This document shows positions 26,153-34,434 of a stretch of 64,000 bases of DNA, piece by piece. The translations under genes were made by a program, and so were the position numbers. Each line of letters begins with the position of its first letter. The stretch's first letter is position 1. A model generated the notes under the pieces. The model was not told the origin of the DNA, made no database searches, and worked only from the letters and a program-made list of their open reading frames with translations. This DNA is from Acuticoccus sp. I52.16.1 (GTDB lineage Bacteria > Pseudomonadota > Alphaproteobacteria > Rhizobiales > Amorphaceae): assembly GCF_022865125.1 (NCBI RefSeq), contig NZ_CP094828.1:3775219-3839218 (forward strand). The letters run 5' to 3'.

Positions 26153-27807
26153 TGGACCAGATGGCCCGAACCGCGATCGACCCCGTCACCCTCACCGTGA
26201 TCGAGAAGGGGTTGCAGCAGGTCTGCTCCGAGATGGACCTCGTCCACGAGAAGACGTCCTTCTCGCCGGTGATTTCCGAGGGGCTCGACCGCTCCAACGG
26301 CATCTACGCGCCCGACGACGGCCGCATGATCGCGCAAGGCGCGCTCGGCCTGCCCATCTTCCTCGGCGTCATGCAGGAGACGACCCGCGCCGTCATCGCC
26401 GCCCGGCCAGACCTGAAGGACGGCGACGTGGTGCTGGTCAACGACCCGTACTTCGGCGGCACGCACCTGATGGACGTGAAGATGGTGCGCCCGTTCTACT
26501 ACCGGGGCCGGCTGTGGTGCTATCTCGCCAACACCGGGCACTGGCCGGACACCGGCGGCATGGTCCCCGGCGGTTTCAACTCCACCGCCACCGAGATCTA
26601 CCAGGAGGGCCTGCGCCTGCCGCCCGTCCGCCTGGTGCGCGAGGGGGTGATGGACGAGGACATCATCCGCATCGTGCTCGCCAACGTGCGCGTCTCGTCC
26701 GAGCGGATCGGCGACATCAAGGCCCAGATCGCGGCGCTGGCGACGGGCGTGAAGCGCCTCACCGCGCTCCTCGACCGCTACGGCCGCGAGACGGTGGAGG
26801 CCGCGATCGCCGAGCTGGAGACCCGCGGCGAGGCGCTGATGCGCACGCACATCGCCGCGATCCCCGACGGTACCTACTCGGCCAGCGCGTTCATGGACTC
26901 CGACGGCGTCGTCGACGCGCCGCTGGAGATCGCGCTCGACGCCACCATCGCAGGCTCCGACATCACGCTCGACTTCGCCCGCTCCTCCGCGCCGTGCGCC
27001 GGGCCGATGAATTCGGTGTGGGCGTCCACCTTGTCGGCGGTCTACGTCGGGCTGAAGCACATCTTCCCGGACCTGCCGATGAACGCCGGGTGCTTCAAGC
27101 CGGTCGCCGTGGCGGGCACGGAAGACACCTTCCTGGAGGCGAAGGAGCCGCGGCCGGTCGCCGGGTGCGCCTCGGAGACCTCGCAGCGCATCGTCGAGGC
27201 GGTGTGCCTGACGCTCGCCACCGCGCTGCCGGACAAGACCTTCGCCGCGGGCGCGGGGTCGAGCGGCAACCTCTCCCTCGGCGGGTTCGACCCGGCGACA
27301 GGTCAGAGCTACATCATGTACACCTTCTCGGGCGGCGGTTACGGCGGCTGGTGGGGCGGCGACGGGCTCACCAACGGCTGCTCGACCATCGGCATCTCCA
27401 AGAACCAGCCGGTGGAGATCCTGGAGCAGCGCTACCCGCTCCTCTTCGAGCGTTACAACCTGCGCGAAGGCTCGGCCGGCGCGGGCGAGTACCGTGGAGG
27501 CTACGGCATCGACTACCGCTTCCGCCTGCTGCGCGGGGAGGGCAAGGCCTCGTTCCTGATGGAGCACGGCCGGGTCGGCCCGCCGGGGATTCTGGGTGGC
27601 GAGGCGGGCCTCACCAACGAGATCCGCATCGGCCAGGCCGGCCGCGTGACGACCCCCGAGCACCTCTCCAAGGGCGAGGGCTACGTGCTTCACGCCGGCG
27701 ATTGGATCGAGGTGCTGACCCCCGGCGGCGGCGGCTACGGCGACAAGGCGCGCCGCGCGCCAGAAGCCCGCGCCGCCGACACCGACTACGCACCCGGCAG
27801 CGACTGA
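26152..27807 (+). CDS. hyuB: Hydantoinase/oxoprolinase subunit B
   Basis: The 551-residue HyuB-family protein begins with I-D-P-V-T-L-T-V-I, and carries E-K-T-S-F-S-P-V-I-S-E and N-D-P-Y-F-G-G-T-H-L-M-D-V-K. It ends in a Gly-rich G-G-G-Y-G-D segment. These are the family hallmarks. It is the partner subunit of HyuA; the start ATG shares one base with the hyuA stop (TGATG), so the pair is translationally coupled. No transporter or dedicated regulator is adjacent, so the physiological substrate stays open. Confidence 0.92.
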   Translation: MDQMARTAIDPVTLTVIEKGLQQVCSEMDLVHEKTSFSPVISEGLDRSNGIYAPDDGRMIAQGALGLPIFLGVMQETTRAVIAARPDLKDGDVVLVNDPYFGGTHLMDVKMVRPFYYRGRLWCYLANTGHWPDTGGMVPGGFNSTATEIYQEGLRLPPVRLVREGVMDEDIIRIVLANVRVSSERIGDIKAQIAALATGVKRLTALLDRYGRETVEAAIAELETRGEALMRTHIAAIPDGTYSASAFMDSDGVVDAPLEIALDATIAGSDITLDFARSSAPCAGPMNSVWASTLSAVYVGLKHIFPDLPMNAGCFKPVAVAGTEDTFLEAKEPRPVAGCASETSQRIVEAVCLTLATALPDKTFAAGAGSSGNLSLGGFDPATGQSYIMYTFSGGGYGGWWGGDGLTNGCSTIGISKNQPVEILEQRYPLLFERYNLREGSAGAGEYRGGYGIDYRFRLLRGEGKASFLMEHGRVGPPGILGGEAGLTNEIRIGQAGRVTTPEHLSKGEGYVLHAGDWIEVLTPGGGGYGDKARRAPEARAADTDYAPGSD

Positions 27808-27892
27808 CCCGCTCTGATCCGCCCTGACCTGCCCGGGATAACCGCCGGACGCGCCCGCGCCCAGGGAGGACATATTGGCCTGAGCGTATCCG

Positions 27893-27908
27893 TTATGTTA
27901 TAACATAA
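27893..27908. promoter_or_regulatory. Perfect 16-bp palindrome, probable Zur operator of zinT
   Basis: TTATGTTATAACATAA is a perfect inverted repeat 55-70 bp before the zinT start. Its core TGTTATAACA matches the style of alphaproteobacterial Zur (zinc uptake regulator) boxes. zinT is a common Zur target, which supports the assignment. Zinc-bound Zur would repress here and zinc starvation would release it. Confidence 0.72.
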
Positions 27909-27962
27909 TAGATGGAGCGACGATCGATCCTCCAGGCCCACAGTCAGACAAGGCGCAACTCG

Positions 27963-28607
27963 ATGAAGATGACGTTTCCCGGGCGGACGCTCGCGATGAC
28001 GATCGCGGCGGCGATGCTTCTCGCCCTGCCGGCCTCCGGCGAGGAGAAGGCCGGCCACGCCCACGCTCAGGACGAGCGGATCTACAAGGGCTATTTCGAC
28101 GATGACCAGATCCAGCCCCGCTCGCTCGGCGACTGGGCGGGAGACTGGCAATCGGTCTACCCCCTCCTGATGAACGGCGACCTCGACGTCGTCATGGAGC
28201 ACAAGGCCGAAACCGGCGACCAGACCGCCGAGGCCTACCGTGCCACCTACGAGGTCGGCTACGAGACCGACGTCGAGCGCATCACCATCGAGGGCGACAC
28301 GGTGACCTTCTACAGGGGCGGCGTGCCGGTGAGCGGCCGCTACGCGGACGACGGCTTCGCGGTGCTGACCTACAAGAAGGGCAATCGGGGCGTACGTTAT
28401 ATCTTCTCGAAGAGTGAGGGTGACGACGCCGCGCCCGCCTTCATCCAGTTCAGTGATCACCGCATCGCGCCCGCGCACGCCGACCACTACCACCTCTATT
28501 GGGGTGACGACCGCGCCGCCCTGCTGGAGGAGGTGACCAATTGGCCGACCTATTACCCCTTCGACCTCGGCCCCGAAGAGATCGCCGACGCGATGATGGC
28601 CCACTGA
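27963..28607 (+). CDS. zinT: ZinT family periplasmic zinc-binding protein
   Basis: The 214-residue protein has a signal peptide (cut near A-S-G/E-E-K) and a short His-containing N-terminus (G-H-A-H-A). The lipocalin-like ZinT core contains R-S-L-G-D-W-A-G-D-W-Q-S-V-Y-P. The three zinc ligands of ZinT are conserved as His166, His175 and His177 (S-D-H...D-H-Y-H), and N-W-P-T-Y-Y-P closes the domain. ZinT scavenges periplasmic zinc, and can bind cadmium, to feed the ZnuABC importer under zinc limitation. No znu genes are in the window. An in-frame ATG at 27912 directly after the palindrome would give a poor signal peptide, so I use 27963. Confidence 0.95.
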   Translation: MKMTFPGRTLAMTIAAAMLLALPASGEEKAGHAHAQDERIYKGYFDDDQIQPRSLGDWAGDWQSVYPLLMNGDLDVVMEHKAETGDQTAEAYRATYEVGYETDVERITIEGDTVTFYRGGVPVSGRYADDGFAVLTYKKGNRGVRYIFSKSEGDDAAPAFIQFSDHRIAPAHADHYHLYWGDDRAALLEEVTNWPTYYPFDLGPEEIADAMMAH

Positions 28608-28655
28608 GCAAGCCCCGCCGCGCCGCCCGCAGTCGGAGGGGCGCGGCGGACGGGC

Positions 28656-28685
28656 ATCAGTCTTCCGGGTATCAGTCTTCCGGGA
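28656..28685. repeat. 15-bp tandem duplication at the aidB-like stop
   Basis: ATCAGTCTTCCGGG occurs twice, at 28656-28669 and 28671-28684, with one intervening base. On the minus strand this duplicates the last codons and stop of the acyl-CoA dehydrogenase gene (C-C-G-G-A-A-G-A-C-T-G-A). A second in-frame P-E-D-stop therefore follows the real one. Confidence 0.85.
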
Positions 28686-30336
28686 CGATGAAGTCGAGGA
28701 TGGCGGCGGCGTCGAAGCGGCCGTCGAGAGTGCCGAAGCCGGCGCGGAAGCGCTCGCGCAGCCGCGTGGCGATGTAGGCGTCGGCGATCACGCGCGGCAG
28801 GTTGCGGCGCATCGCCGAGGCGGCGGCGACCATGGCGAGCTGCTCGGCGAAGGCGCGGGCGAGGGAGGCGTCGCCGGCGGCACGCTCGCCCAGCTCCAAC
28901 GTGTCTTCGATCAGGTCGGCGTTGGCGTTGCCGAGATCGGCGCCGAGCTCGCCCAGCGCGTCCTGCAGCACTGCTTTGTCCCGGTCGACCTGCATGACGA
29001 GGTCCATCGCCGCCTCGTTGGCGGTGCCGTCCCATTGGGCGAGGGCGGTCAGGTCGGCATGGAGGCGGGCGGCGGGATGCAGCGCGTCGAACGCCGCCCC
29101 GCCGATCGCCTCGGTGCAGGCCAGCGCCACCTGCGGCGCGACGGTCATGGTGTAGAAGCGTGCCGCGGGGGTGACGAGGCGGGCGAGGGCGTGGTCGCCG
29201 TCCCGCTCGAACGCCTGATCGAAGCCGGCGGCGACGCGCATCGCGAGGGCCGTGTGCGCCGCGCTCTCGAGCGCGAGGTCGGCGAGGAGGCGGGCATGCA
29301 GCGGGTGGCTGACGAGGAGCTTGCCGAACGATTCGCGGTAGCGCGCGTGGTGGACCGCACGGCCGACCGCGGCGCGCATGGCGCCGGCGGCGACGATCGT
29401 GCTGTCGAGCTGGAGGAGGGTGCGCACGTCACGCAGGACGTGGAGGCCGCGGCCCGGCTCGCCGAGAATGCGCCCGGTGGCCCCCTGGAACGACAGGCTC
29501 GCCACCGCCTGCGAGGCGAGCCCGCCGACGTCGCGCAGTGCCTCGATGGTGATGGTGTCGGCGTTCTCGGGCCCGTAGCGGGGCACCATGGCGGCGGTCG
29601 GCCCCTCGATCGTGCGGGCGAGCACGAGGGCGACGTCGGCCGCCGGGGCACAGACGAACCACTTGTCGCCCGCCAGGCGCAGGCGGTCGCCGGCCACGAC
29701 CTCGCCGCGCATGGCGACGGCGCTGCGGTCGGCGCAGCTATCCCGCTCGGTGAGGGCGAGGGTGATCGTCGCGCCGCCTTTCTCGGACAGGGCGGCGGGC
29801 TTGCGGTCGTACCGGCGGGTGGCGACGAGGGGGAAGAGCTCGGACTCCAGGTCGCTGGCGTAGGCGAGGGCGGCGACGGAGGCGTGGGTGGCGCAGACCT
29901 GCGTGAGGTGGCCGCGGTCGCACTGGGCGGTGAGATAGAGCACCGCCGCGCGCATGCGGTGCTGGCGCCGGTCGTCCCCGTCCTCCCACGCGGAGGAGGC
30001 GAGGCCGGCGGTCACGCTGCGGTTCATCAGCGCGTGATAGGCGGGGTGGATCTCCAGCTGGTCGACCCGGTAGCCGTCGAAGTCGGTCCGGCGGAGTTGC
30101 GGCGGGCAGGCCGCGGCGATGCGCGCGACCTCCTGCGCCTCTGCCGAGCCCCAGTAGGCGCCGATCGCCTTGAGATGGTCTTCGCCGGCCTCGTCGAGAG
30201 CCGAATCGAGTGTTGCGGCGAGCACGGGATCGGACGCGAACGTATTGAGGCCAGCATATTCTGGCGGACGGGCCGGGGAGGACACGGGTTCCGTCGCGCG
30301 GCGAATGCCGACGCGCCGGTTCAGCGTGTCGTCCAT
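28672..30336 (-). CDS. Acyl-CoA dehydrogenase, AidB-like
   Basis: The 554-residue flavoprotein of the acyl-CoA dehydrogenase superfamily has the N-terminal extra domain of the AidB branch. It carries L-T-E-R-D-S-C-A-D (Q-x-x-x-x-S-D-x-like FAD loop), a W-F-V-C-A-P-A-A-D-V segment, and R-E-S-F-G-K-L-L-V-S-H-P-L in the helical domain. AidB proteins respond to alkylation stress and bind DNA in E. coli; enzymatic acyl-CoA substrates are uncertain. I start at ATG 30336 (M-D-D-T-L-N-R-R). A TTG five codons earlier is also possible. The 3' end carries a small tandem duplication. Confidence 0.85.
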   Translation of the reverse strand: MDDTLNRRVGIRRATEPVSSPARPPEYAGLNTFASDPVLAATLDSALDEAGEDHLKAIGAYWGSAEAQEVARIAAACPPQLRRTDFDGYRVDQLEIHPAYHALMNRSVTAGLASSAWEDGDDRRQHRMRAAVLYLTAQCDRGHLTQVCATHASVAALAYASDLESELFPLVATRRYDRKPAALSEKGGATITLALTERDSCADRSAVAMRGEVVAGDRLRLAGDKWFVCAPAADVALVLARTIEGPTAAMVPRYGPENADTITIEALRDVGGLASQAVASLSFQGATGRILGEPGRGLHVLRDVRTLLQLDSTIVAAGAMRAAVGRAVHHARYRESFGKLLVSHPLHARLLADLALESAAHTALAMRVAAGFDQAFERDGDHALARLVTPAARFYTMTVAPQVALACTEAIGGAAFDALHPAARLHADLTALAQWDGTANEAAMDLVMQVDRDKAVLQDALGELGADLGNANADLIEDTLELGERAAGDASLARAFAEQLAMVAAASAMRRNLPRVIADAYIATRLRERFRAGFGTLDGRFDAAAILDFIVPED

Positions 30337-30579
30337 CGTCTTGTGCAACAAGCCATCCTCACCACCGACCCAGTGTCACGGCCGTCGGTAAGATGTAACC
30401 GGGCCTTGGCCCGGCATCAACGCCCGACTTGCGTCGCGACGAGCTTTCGGCCACCAATCGCCGCGTGATGGGCTCCAGCCCGGCGGTCGCCCGCGCGATC
30501 GGCGAGTCCGGAGCCGGACCGCGAGACGGACCGCCGGGCGCCCGGCCCGCCGGCTGCGCGACGAACGCTCGGGGAGACG

Positions 30580-31194
30580 ATGCCGGATCCGATCAGCTGG
30601 GCCGCCGTGTGGCCCTACTTCGCCGCCGCGTTCGTGGCGAGCTACCTCTCCGGCTCGATCCCGTTCGGCCTGCTGCTCACCCGCCTCGCCGGCCTCGGCG
30701 ACGTGCGCAAGATCGGCTCCGGCAATATCGGCGCCACCAACGTCCTGCGCACCGGACGCAAGGACCTCGCCGCCGGGACGCTGTTGCTCGACGCGCTGAA
30801 GGGGGCGGTGCCCGTCCTCGTCGCCTGGCGCGTCGGCGGGGCGGACTTCGTCGTCACGGCCGCGCTCGGCGCCTTCCTGGGGCACCTCTTTCCGGTGTGG
30901 CTGGGTTTCCGCGGTGGCAAGGGCGTGGCGACCTACATCGGCGTCCTGCTGGCGGCCTCCTGGCCGGCGGGGCTGGCGTTCGCCGGGATCTGGCTCACCA
31001 CCGCCTTCGTGACGCGGTTCTCCTCGCTGGCGGCGCTGCTGGCGGCCCTCGCGACGCCGATCGTCCTGGCGATCCGCGGCGAGTTGCAATACGCGGAGAT
31101 CTTCGGCGTCTTGACGGCGCTGCTCTGGTTCAAGCACGCCGCCAACATTGCGCGGCTGCTGAAGGGCACCGAGAGCCGGATCGGCAAGAAATGA
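30580..31194 (+). CDS. plsY: Glycerol-3-phosphate acyltransferase PlsY
   Basis: The 204-residue inner-membrane enzyme acylates glycerol-3-phosphate from acyl phosphate, the first step of phospholipid synthesis. It has five to six hydrophobic segments and the three family motifs [19 protein letters not shown] and [24 protein letters not shown] precedes the ATG. Its TGA overlaps the dprA ATG (ATGA). Confidence 0.96.
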   Translation: MPDPISWAAVWPYFAAAFVASYLSGSIPFGLLLTRLAGLGDVRKIGSGNIGATNVLRTGRKDLAAGTLLLDALKGAVPVLVAWRVGGADFVVTAALGAFLGHLFPVWLGFRGGKGVATYIGVLLAASWPAGLAFAGIWLTTAFVTRFSSLAALLAALATPIVLAIRGELQYAEIFGVLTALLWFKHAANIARLLKGTESRIGKK

Positions 31195-32303
31195 CCGGGC
31201 CGGCGACCGAGACGGACCGGCTCGACTGGCTCCGCCTCATTCGCTCGCAGAACGTCGGTCCGGAGACCTTCTTCACTCTGCTGCGCCGTTTCGGCTCTGC
31301 GCGCGCCGCGCTGGAGGCGCTGCCGGACCTGGCGGCGGCGGGCGGGCGGCAGCGGCCCATCGTGGTGGCGGACCCCGGCCGGATCGAACGTGAGCTGACC
31401 GCCGCCGCCCGCCTCGACGTTCACTACGTCTTCTTCGGTACGGCCGCCTATCCGCCGCTCCTCTACGAAATCAGCGGTCCGCCCCCGGTGTTGACGGTCC
31501 GCGGCGACATCTCGTTGGCGCAGCGGCCCAGCATCGCGGTGGTCGGCGCGCGTCAGGCCTCGGCCTCCGGACGCACCATCGCGCGCACGTGGGCCGAGAC
31601 GTTCGGCCGCGAGGGATGGACCGTGGTGTCGGGCCTGGCGCTGGGAATCGACGCGGAGGCGCATCGCGGCGCGCTCGCCACCGGCACAGTCGCGGTGATT
31701 GCCGGCGGGGTGGACCGGCCGAGCCCCGAGGCCAACCTCGACCTCGCCGCCGCGATCGCCGACCAAGGCGCGCTGGTCTCGGAGATGCCGTTGGGCGTGG
31801 AGCCGTTTGCGCGACTTCTGGTGCGCCGCAATCGGTTGATCGCGGGCCTGTCGCACGGGGTGGTGGTGGTGGAGGCGGCGGCGCAGTCCGGCGCGCTCTA
31901 CACGGCCGACTTCGCCGCCAGTGCGGCGCGGGACGTGTTCGCGGTGCCCGGCTCCCCGCTCGATCCGCGCGCGGCCGGATGCCTGAAGCTCCTGAAGGAA
32001 GGTGCGACACTGGCGATCGACCCGCGCGACATCGTCGACCAGCTCCGGCCCGCCCAGCAGCCCATGCTGCCCGGCTTCGGCGAGGAGGACGACGGGAGGT
32101 TGCCGCAAGAGACGCCGAGCGACGTGATCGACGAGCTGCGCCGTGCGCTTTCGCCCGCCCCGGTCTCGGTGGACACGCTGGTTCGCGTCACAGGGCTGGC
32201 GACGGGGACGGTCATCGCCTCGTTGGTCGAACTGGAACTCGCAGGTCACGCCGAGCGCGAACCCAACGGCATGGTGCGCGCCGCGACCCCCGCCGCCGGC
32301 TGA
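31191..32303 (+). CDS. dprA: DNA-processing protein DprA
   Basis: The 370-residue protein loads RecA onto incoming single-stranded DNA during natural transformation, and is widespread also in non-competent bacteria. An N-terminal helical region leads into the DprA/Smf Rossmann fold ([21 protein letters not shown]). The later S-E-M-P-L-G and [10 protein letters not shown] motifs belong to the same fold, and a C-terminal winged-helix domain spans about residues 300-365. It is coupled to plsY by a four-base overlap, an order common in Rhizobiales. Confidence 0.95.
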   Translation: MTGPATETDRLDWLRLIRSQNVGPETFFTLLRRFGSARAALEALPDLAAAGGRQRPIVVADPGRIERELTAAARLDVHYVFFGTAAYPPLLYEISGPPPVLTVRGDISLAQRPSIAVVGARQASASGRTIARTWAETFGREGWTVVSGLALGIDAEAHRGALATGTVAVIAGGVDRPSPEANLDLAAAIADQGALVSEMPLGVEPFARLLVRRNRLIAGLSHGVVVVEAAAQSGALYTADFAASAARDVFAVPGSPLDPRAAGCLKLLKEGATLAIDPRDIVDQLRPAQQPMLPGFGEEDDGRLPQETPSDVIDELRRALSPAPVSVDTLVRVTGLATGTVIASLVELELAGHAEREPNGMVRAATPAAG

Positions 32304-32322
32304 CGGCCGCGGCGGGGCGCAA

Positions 32323-32344
32323 GGGAGGGTCCCACAACCCTCCC
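32323..32344. terminator. Hairpin between convergent dprA and the small secreted gene
   Basis: GGGAGGGT and ACCCTCCC pair perfectly around CCCACA, 20 bp after the dprA stop and 10 bp from the end of the opposing gene. There is no T-run on either strand, so it is likely a shared transcription end rather than a strong intrinsic terminator. Confidence 0.45.
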
Positions 32345-32353
32345 GGCCGATCC

Positions 32354-32641
32354 CTACCAGATCGGCTTGCGCACGCAGACCGTCTTGATCTTGACGATGA
32401 AGGCGTTGTGGAAGTCGCTCCAGACGCGAACCTTCTTGTCGAAGCAGTGGCGGCGGAAGTGCGCCCGGTGGTTGAACGTCGTCACCCGGCGGTGGGAGTG
32501 GAAGCTGTGGCCGCCGACCTGGGTCGTGCCCGCTTCGGCCGCGATGGCCGGCGCGCTGAGCGGGGCGGCGTTCGCGCCGACGGTCCCGGTGACGGCGGTG
32601 AACCCGATCACGGCGGCGAGGATGGCGGTTTTCATGGTCAT
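32354..32641 (-). CDS. Small secreted protein of unknown function
   Basis: The 95-residue product has a signal peptide (M-T-M-K-T-A-I-L-A-A-V... cut near A-N-A). The mature chain is basic and rich in His/Phe, with pairs such as H-S-F-H-S-H and H-F-R-R-H-C-F and two cysteines near the end. The spacing could allow one disulfide or metal binding. I do not recognise the family. GGAG lies about eight bases before the ATG. It converges with dprA. Confidence 0.7.
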   Translation of the reverse strand: MTMKTAILAAVIGFTAVTGTVGANAAPLSAPAIAAEAGTTQVGGHSFHSHRRVTTFNHRAHFRRHCFDKKVRVWSDFHNAFIVKIKTVCVRKPIW

Positions 32642-32756
32642 GTCTGGTCTCCGTGTTGGTGAGGCCGGTGTCATCCGGCGACAGGACGGAGATGGGGGCG
32701 GCCCGGAGGCGGTCTTGTGCTCATCGGCACAAGCGCCGGGCGGCCGCGCGCCTCGC

Positions 32757-33551
32757 TCAGGCGAGGAGGTTCTGGATGAGGTGAGAGAGGACGCTGTTGT
32801 CGTCGGCGAGTTCGGCCACGAGGCTGGAGTGGTGGTGGTTCTCGGTGAACTCGATGGTCGCGGTGCCGCCGGCGGCGTCCACCGCATCGTACATCCGCGC
32901 CGCCTGGCGGCGAAACTCGAACGTCTCGTCCGCCCCCGTGCGCAGGTGCACCGGGCAGCGAATGTCGCCGGCGTGGCGTTGCGGCGAGTAGTCGAGCACC
33001 TCGCGTTCGGTCAGGTGCAGCTCGTCCTGCATAGGGGCGTAGCGCAGCGGGTCGAGGTCGTAGATGCCACTGATGGCGACGATCGCGAGCGGCGGGTCGG
33101 ACAGCCGCGCCGACGCCTCCAGCGCCAGGTGCGCGCCCGCAGAGTGCCCCGTCAGCAGCACCGTGTCCGCCTCGGTCATGACGATTTGGCAGGCGTTGAC
33201 GACGTCCTCCACCAGGTCCGGCATCCGCGCGCTGGGCATCAGGCGATAGTCGATGTTGTAGAAGGTGGCGTCGCTGGCGGCGGCGGTCTCGGCCGCGAAC
33301 GCGAAATCGTCGGCGCACCCGCTCTTCCAGCCGCCGCCGTGGATGAAGACGAGCGCGTGGGTGGGTCGCCCGAGCCGGGAGCGCCACACCACCTGGGCGT
33401 CGTGCGGTCCGGTGGGGATGCGTTGAGGCGCGCCGAAGGCGTCCGCGCGAGCCGAGAGCGCTTCGTGCCGGTCTTGCCACGCGGCAAAATCAGGGATGGC
33501 CGCCGTGGTGTCGAACTGCGAATTCCAAAATCGTTCTGTGTCGCGCCCCAT
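32757..33551 (-). CDS. Alpha/beta hydrolase (esterase/kynurenine formamidase-like)
   Basis: The 264-residue enzyme has the oxyanion-hole motif F-I-H-G-G-G-W, the nucleophile elbow G-H-S-A-G-A-H, and a late H-H-H-S-S segment that holds the catalytic His. The HGGGW plus GHSAG(A)H combination is shared by kynurenine formamidases and hormone-sensitive-lipase-type esterases. No tryptophan-degradation gene is adjacent, so the substrate is not assigned. No signal peptide is seen. Confidence 0.82.
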   Translation of the reverse strand: MGRDTERFWNSQFDTTAAIPDFAAWQDRHEALSARADAFGAPQRIPTGPHDAQVVWRSRLGRPTHALVFIHGGGWKSGCADDFAFAAETAAASDATFYNIDYRLMPSARMPDLVEDVVNACQIVMTEADTVLLTGHSAGAHLALEASARLSDPPLAIVAISGIYDLDPLRYAPMQDELHLTEREVLDYSPQRHAGDIRCPVHLRTGADETFEFRRQAARMYDAVDAAGGTATIEFTENHHHSSLVAELADDNSVLSHLIQNLLA

Positions 33552-34032
33552 CTAATCGGGCTCCTCATGTTGGCCGACACCGTGGTCCTAAAATTTCTCC
33601 CACGTTATTAACGAACATCTTTGCCTATATTTCATTTGTGGCATCATTTCCGCAGACGATGGCCCAATTGTCGAGGATCGGGTCTGTTCACGAATGCGTG
33701 ACGGGCCATGAATTCGTTGTCGCGCAAAGTAAGTCGCGGCCTCGAAACCGCGCTTGGCCGTTGGGATTGCGAGGCATTCCATCGCGAGACGCACGATCGG
33801 CCATGCGCGAGTTCGCGCCGGCGCCGGCCCCTCTGGCCTGTCGATCGAGCGGCAATAATGGCGAAGAGAAGGCGGGACGGTGCCGCTGAGACGCGCCGGG
33901 CCGGCAGAATATGGCAGCGGCGACAGGGGGGCCGGCCACCGCCGCACGGTCTTGCGGGCGCGGCGCGGATGTGCGCCGGCATGGCGCGGAGCCATGGGCG
34001 GGCCGCCGCGATCCGGGGCCCGCCGCATGGCA
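33552..34032. other. Gene-free stretch, AT-richer near 33580-33720
   Basis: About 480 bp without a credible gene. The first 170 bp are clearly less GC-rich than the surroundings, which could reflect a promoter for the alpha/beta hydrolase gene or an unannotated RNA. No terminator or repeat was identified, and the short open frames look random. Confidence 0.5.
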
Positions 34033-34326
34033 TCAATGCTGGTGGGTGGCCTCGAAGGCGGTCTTTTGCGTGTCGGTCGCCTCGCTCTGATACTTCGCCT
34101 TCCACTCGGCGTAAGGCATCCCGTAGACGATCTCGCGCGCCGCTTCCTTGTCGAGCGCGATGCCGCGCGCGTCGGCCTCCTCGCCGTACCAGCGGGACAG
34201 GCAGTTGCGGCAGAAGCCGGCGAGGTTCATCAGGTCGATGTTCTGCACGTCGGTGCGTTCGCGCAGGTGGTCGACGAGGCGGCGGAAGGCGGCCGCCTCC
34301 AGCTCCGTGCGTTCGGCGTCGGTCAT
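34033..34326 (-). CDS. DUF1244 domain protein
   Basis: The 97-residue protein matches the DUF1244 family: a helical protein with I-D-L-M-N-L-A-G-F-C-R-N-C-L-S-R-W-Y and a C-x-x-C pair. The segment E-I-V-Y-G-M-P-Y-A-E-W-K-A-K-Y-Q is also typical. Its role is unknown. The start is M-T-D-A-E-R; three extra upstream codons are possible. Confidence 0.9.
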   Translation of the reverse strand: MTDAERTELEAAAFRRLVDHLRERTDVQNIDLMNLAGFCRNCLSRWYGEEADARGIALDKEAAREIVYGMPYAEWKAKYQSEATDTQKTAFEATHQH

Positions 34327-34376
34327 GGTGCACACTCCGGTTTCCTGCCCCTTAGGTGGCGCAAAACGGGCGCATG

Positions 34377-34400
34377 AAAAAGGGGCGCCGAAGCGCCCCT
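34377..34400 (-). terminator. Intrinsic terminator of the phosphodiesterase gene
   Basis: On the minus strand AGGGGCGC, a TTCG tetraloop and GCGCCCCT run directly into a T-run, 34 bp after the stop. Confidence 0.88.
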
Positions 34401-34434
34401 CCCAGATTGCCGCAGGTGCGAGCCCCGGCGCGGC

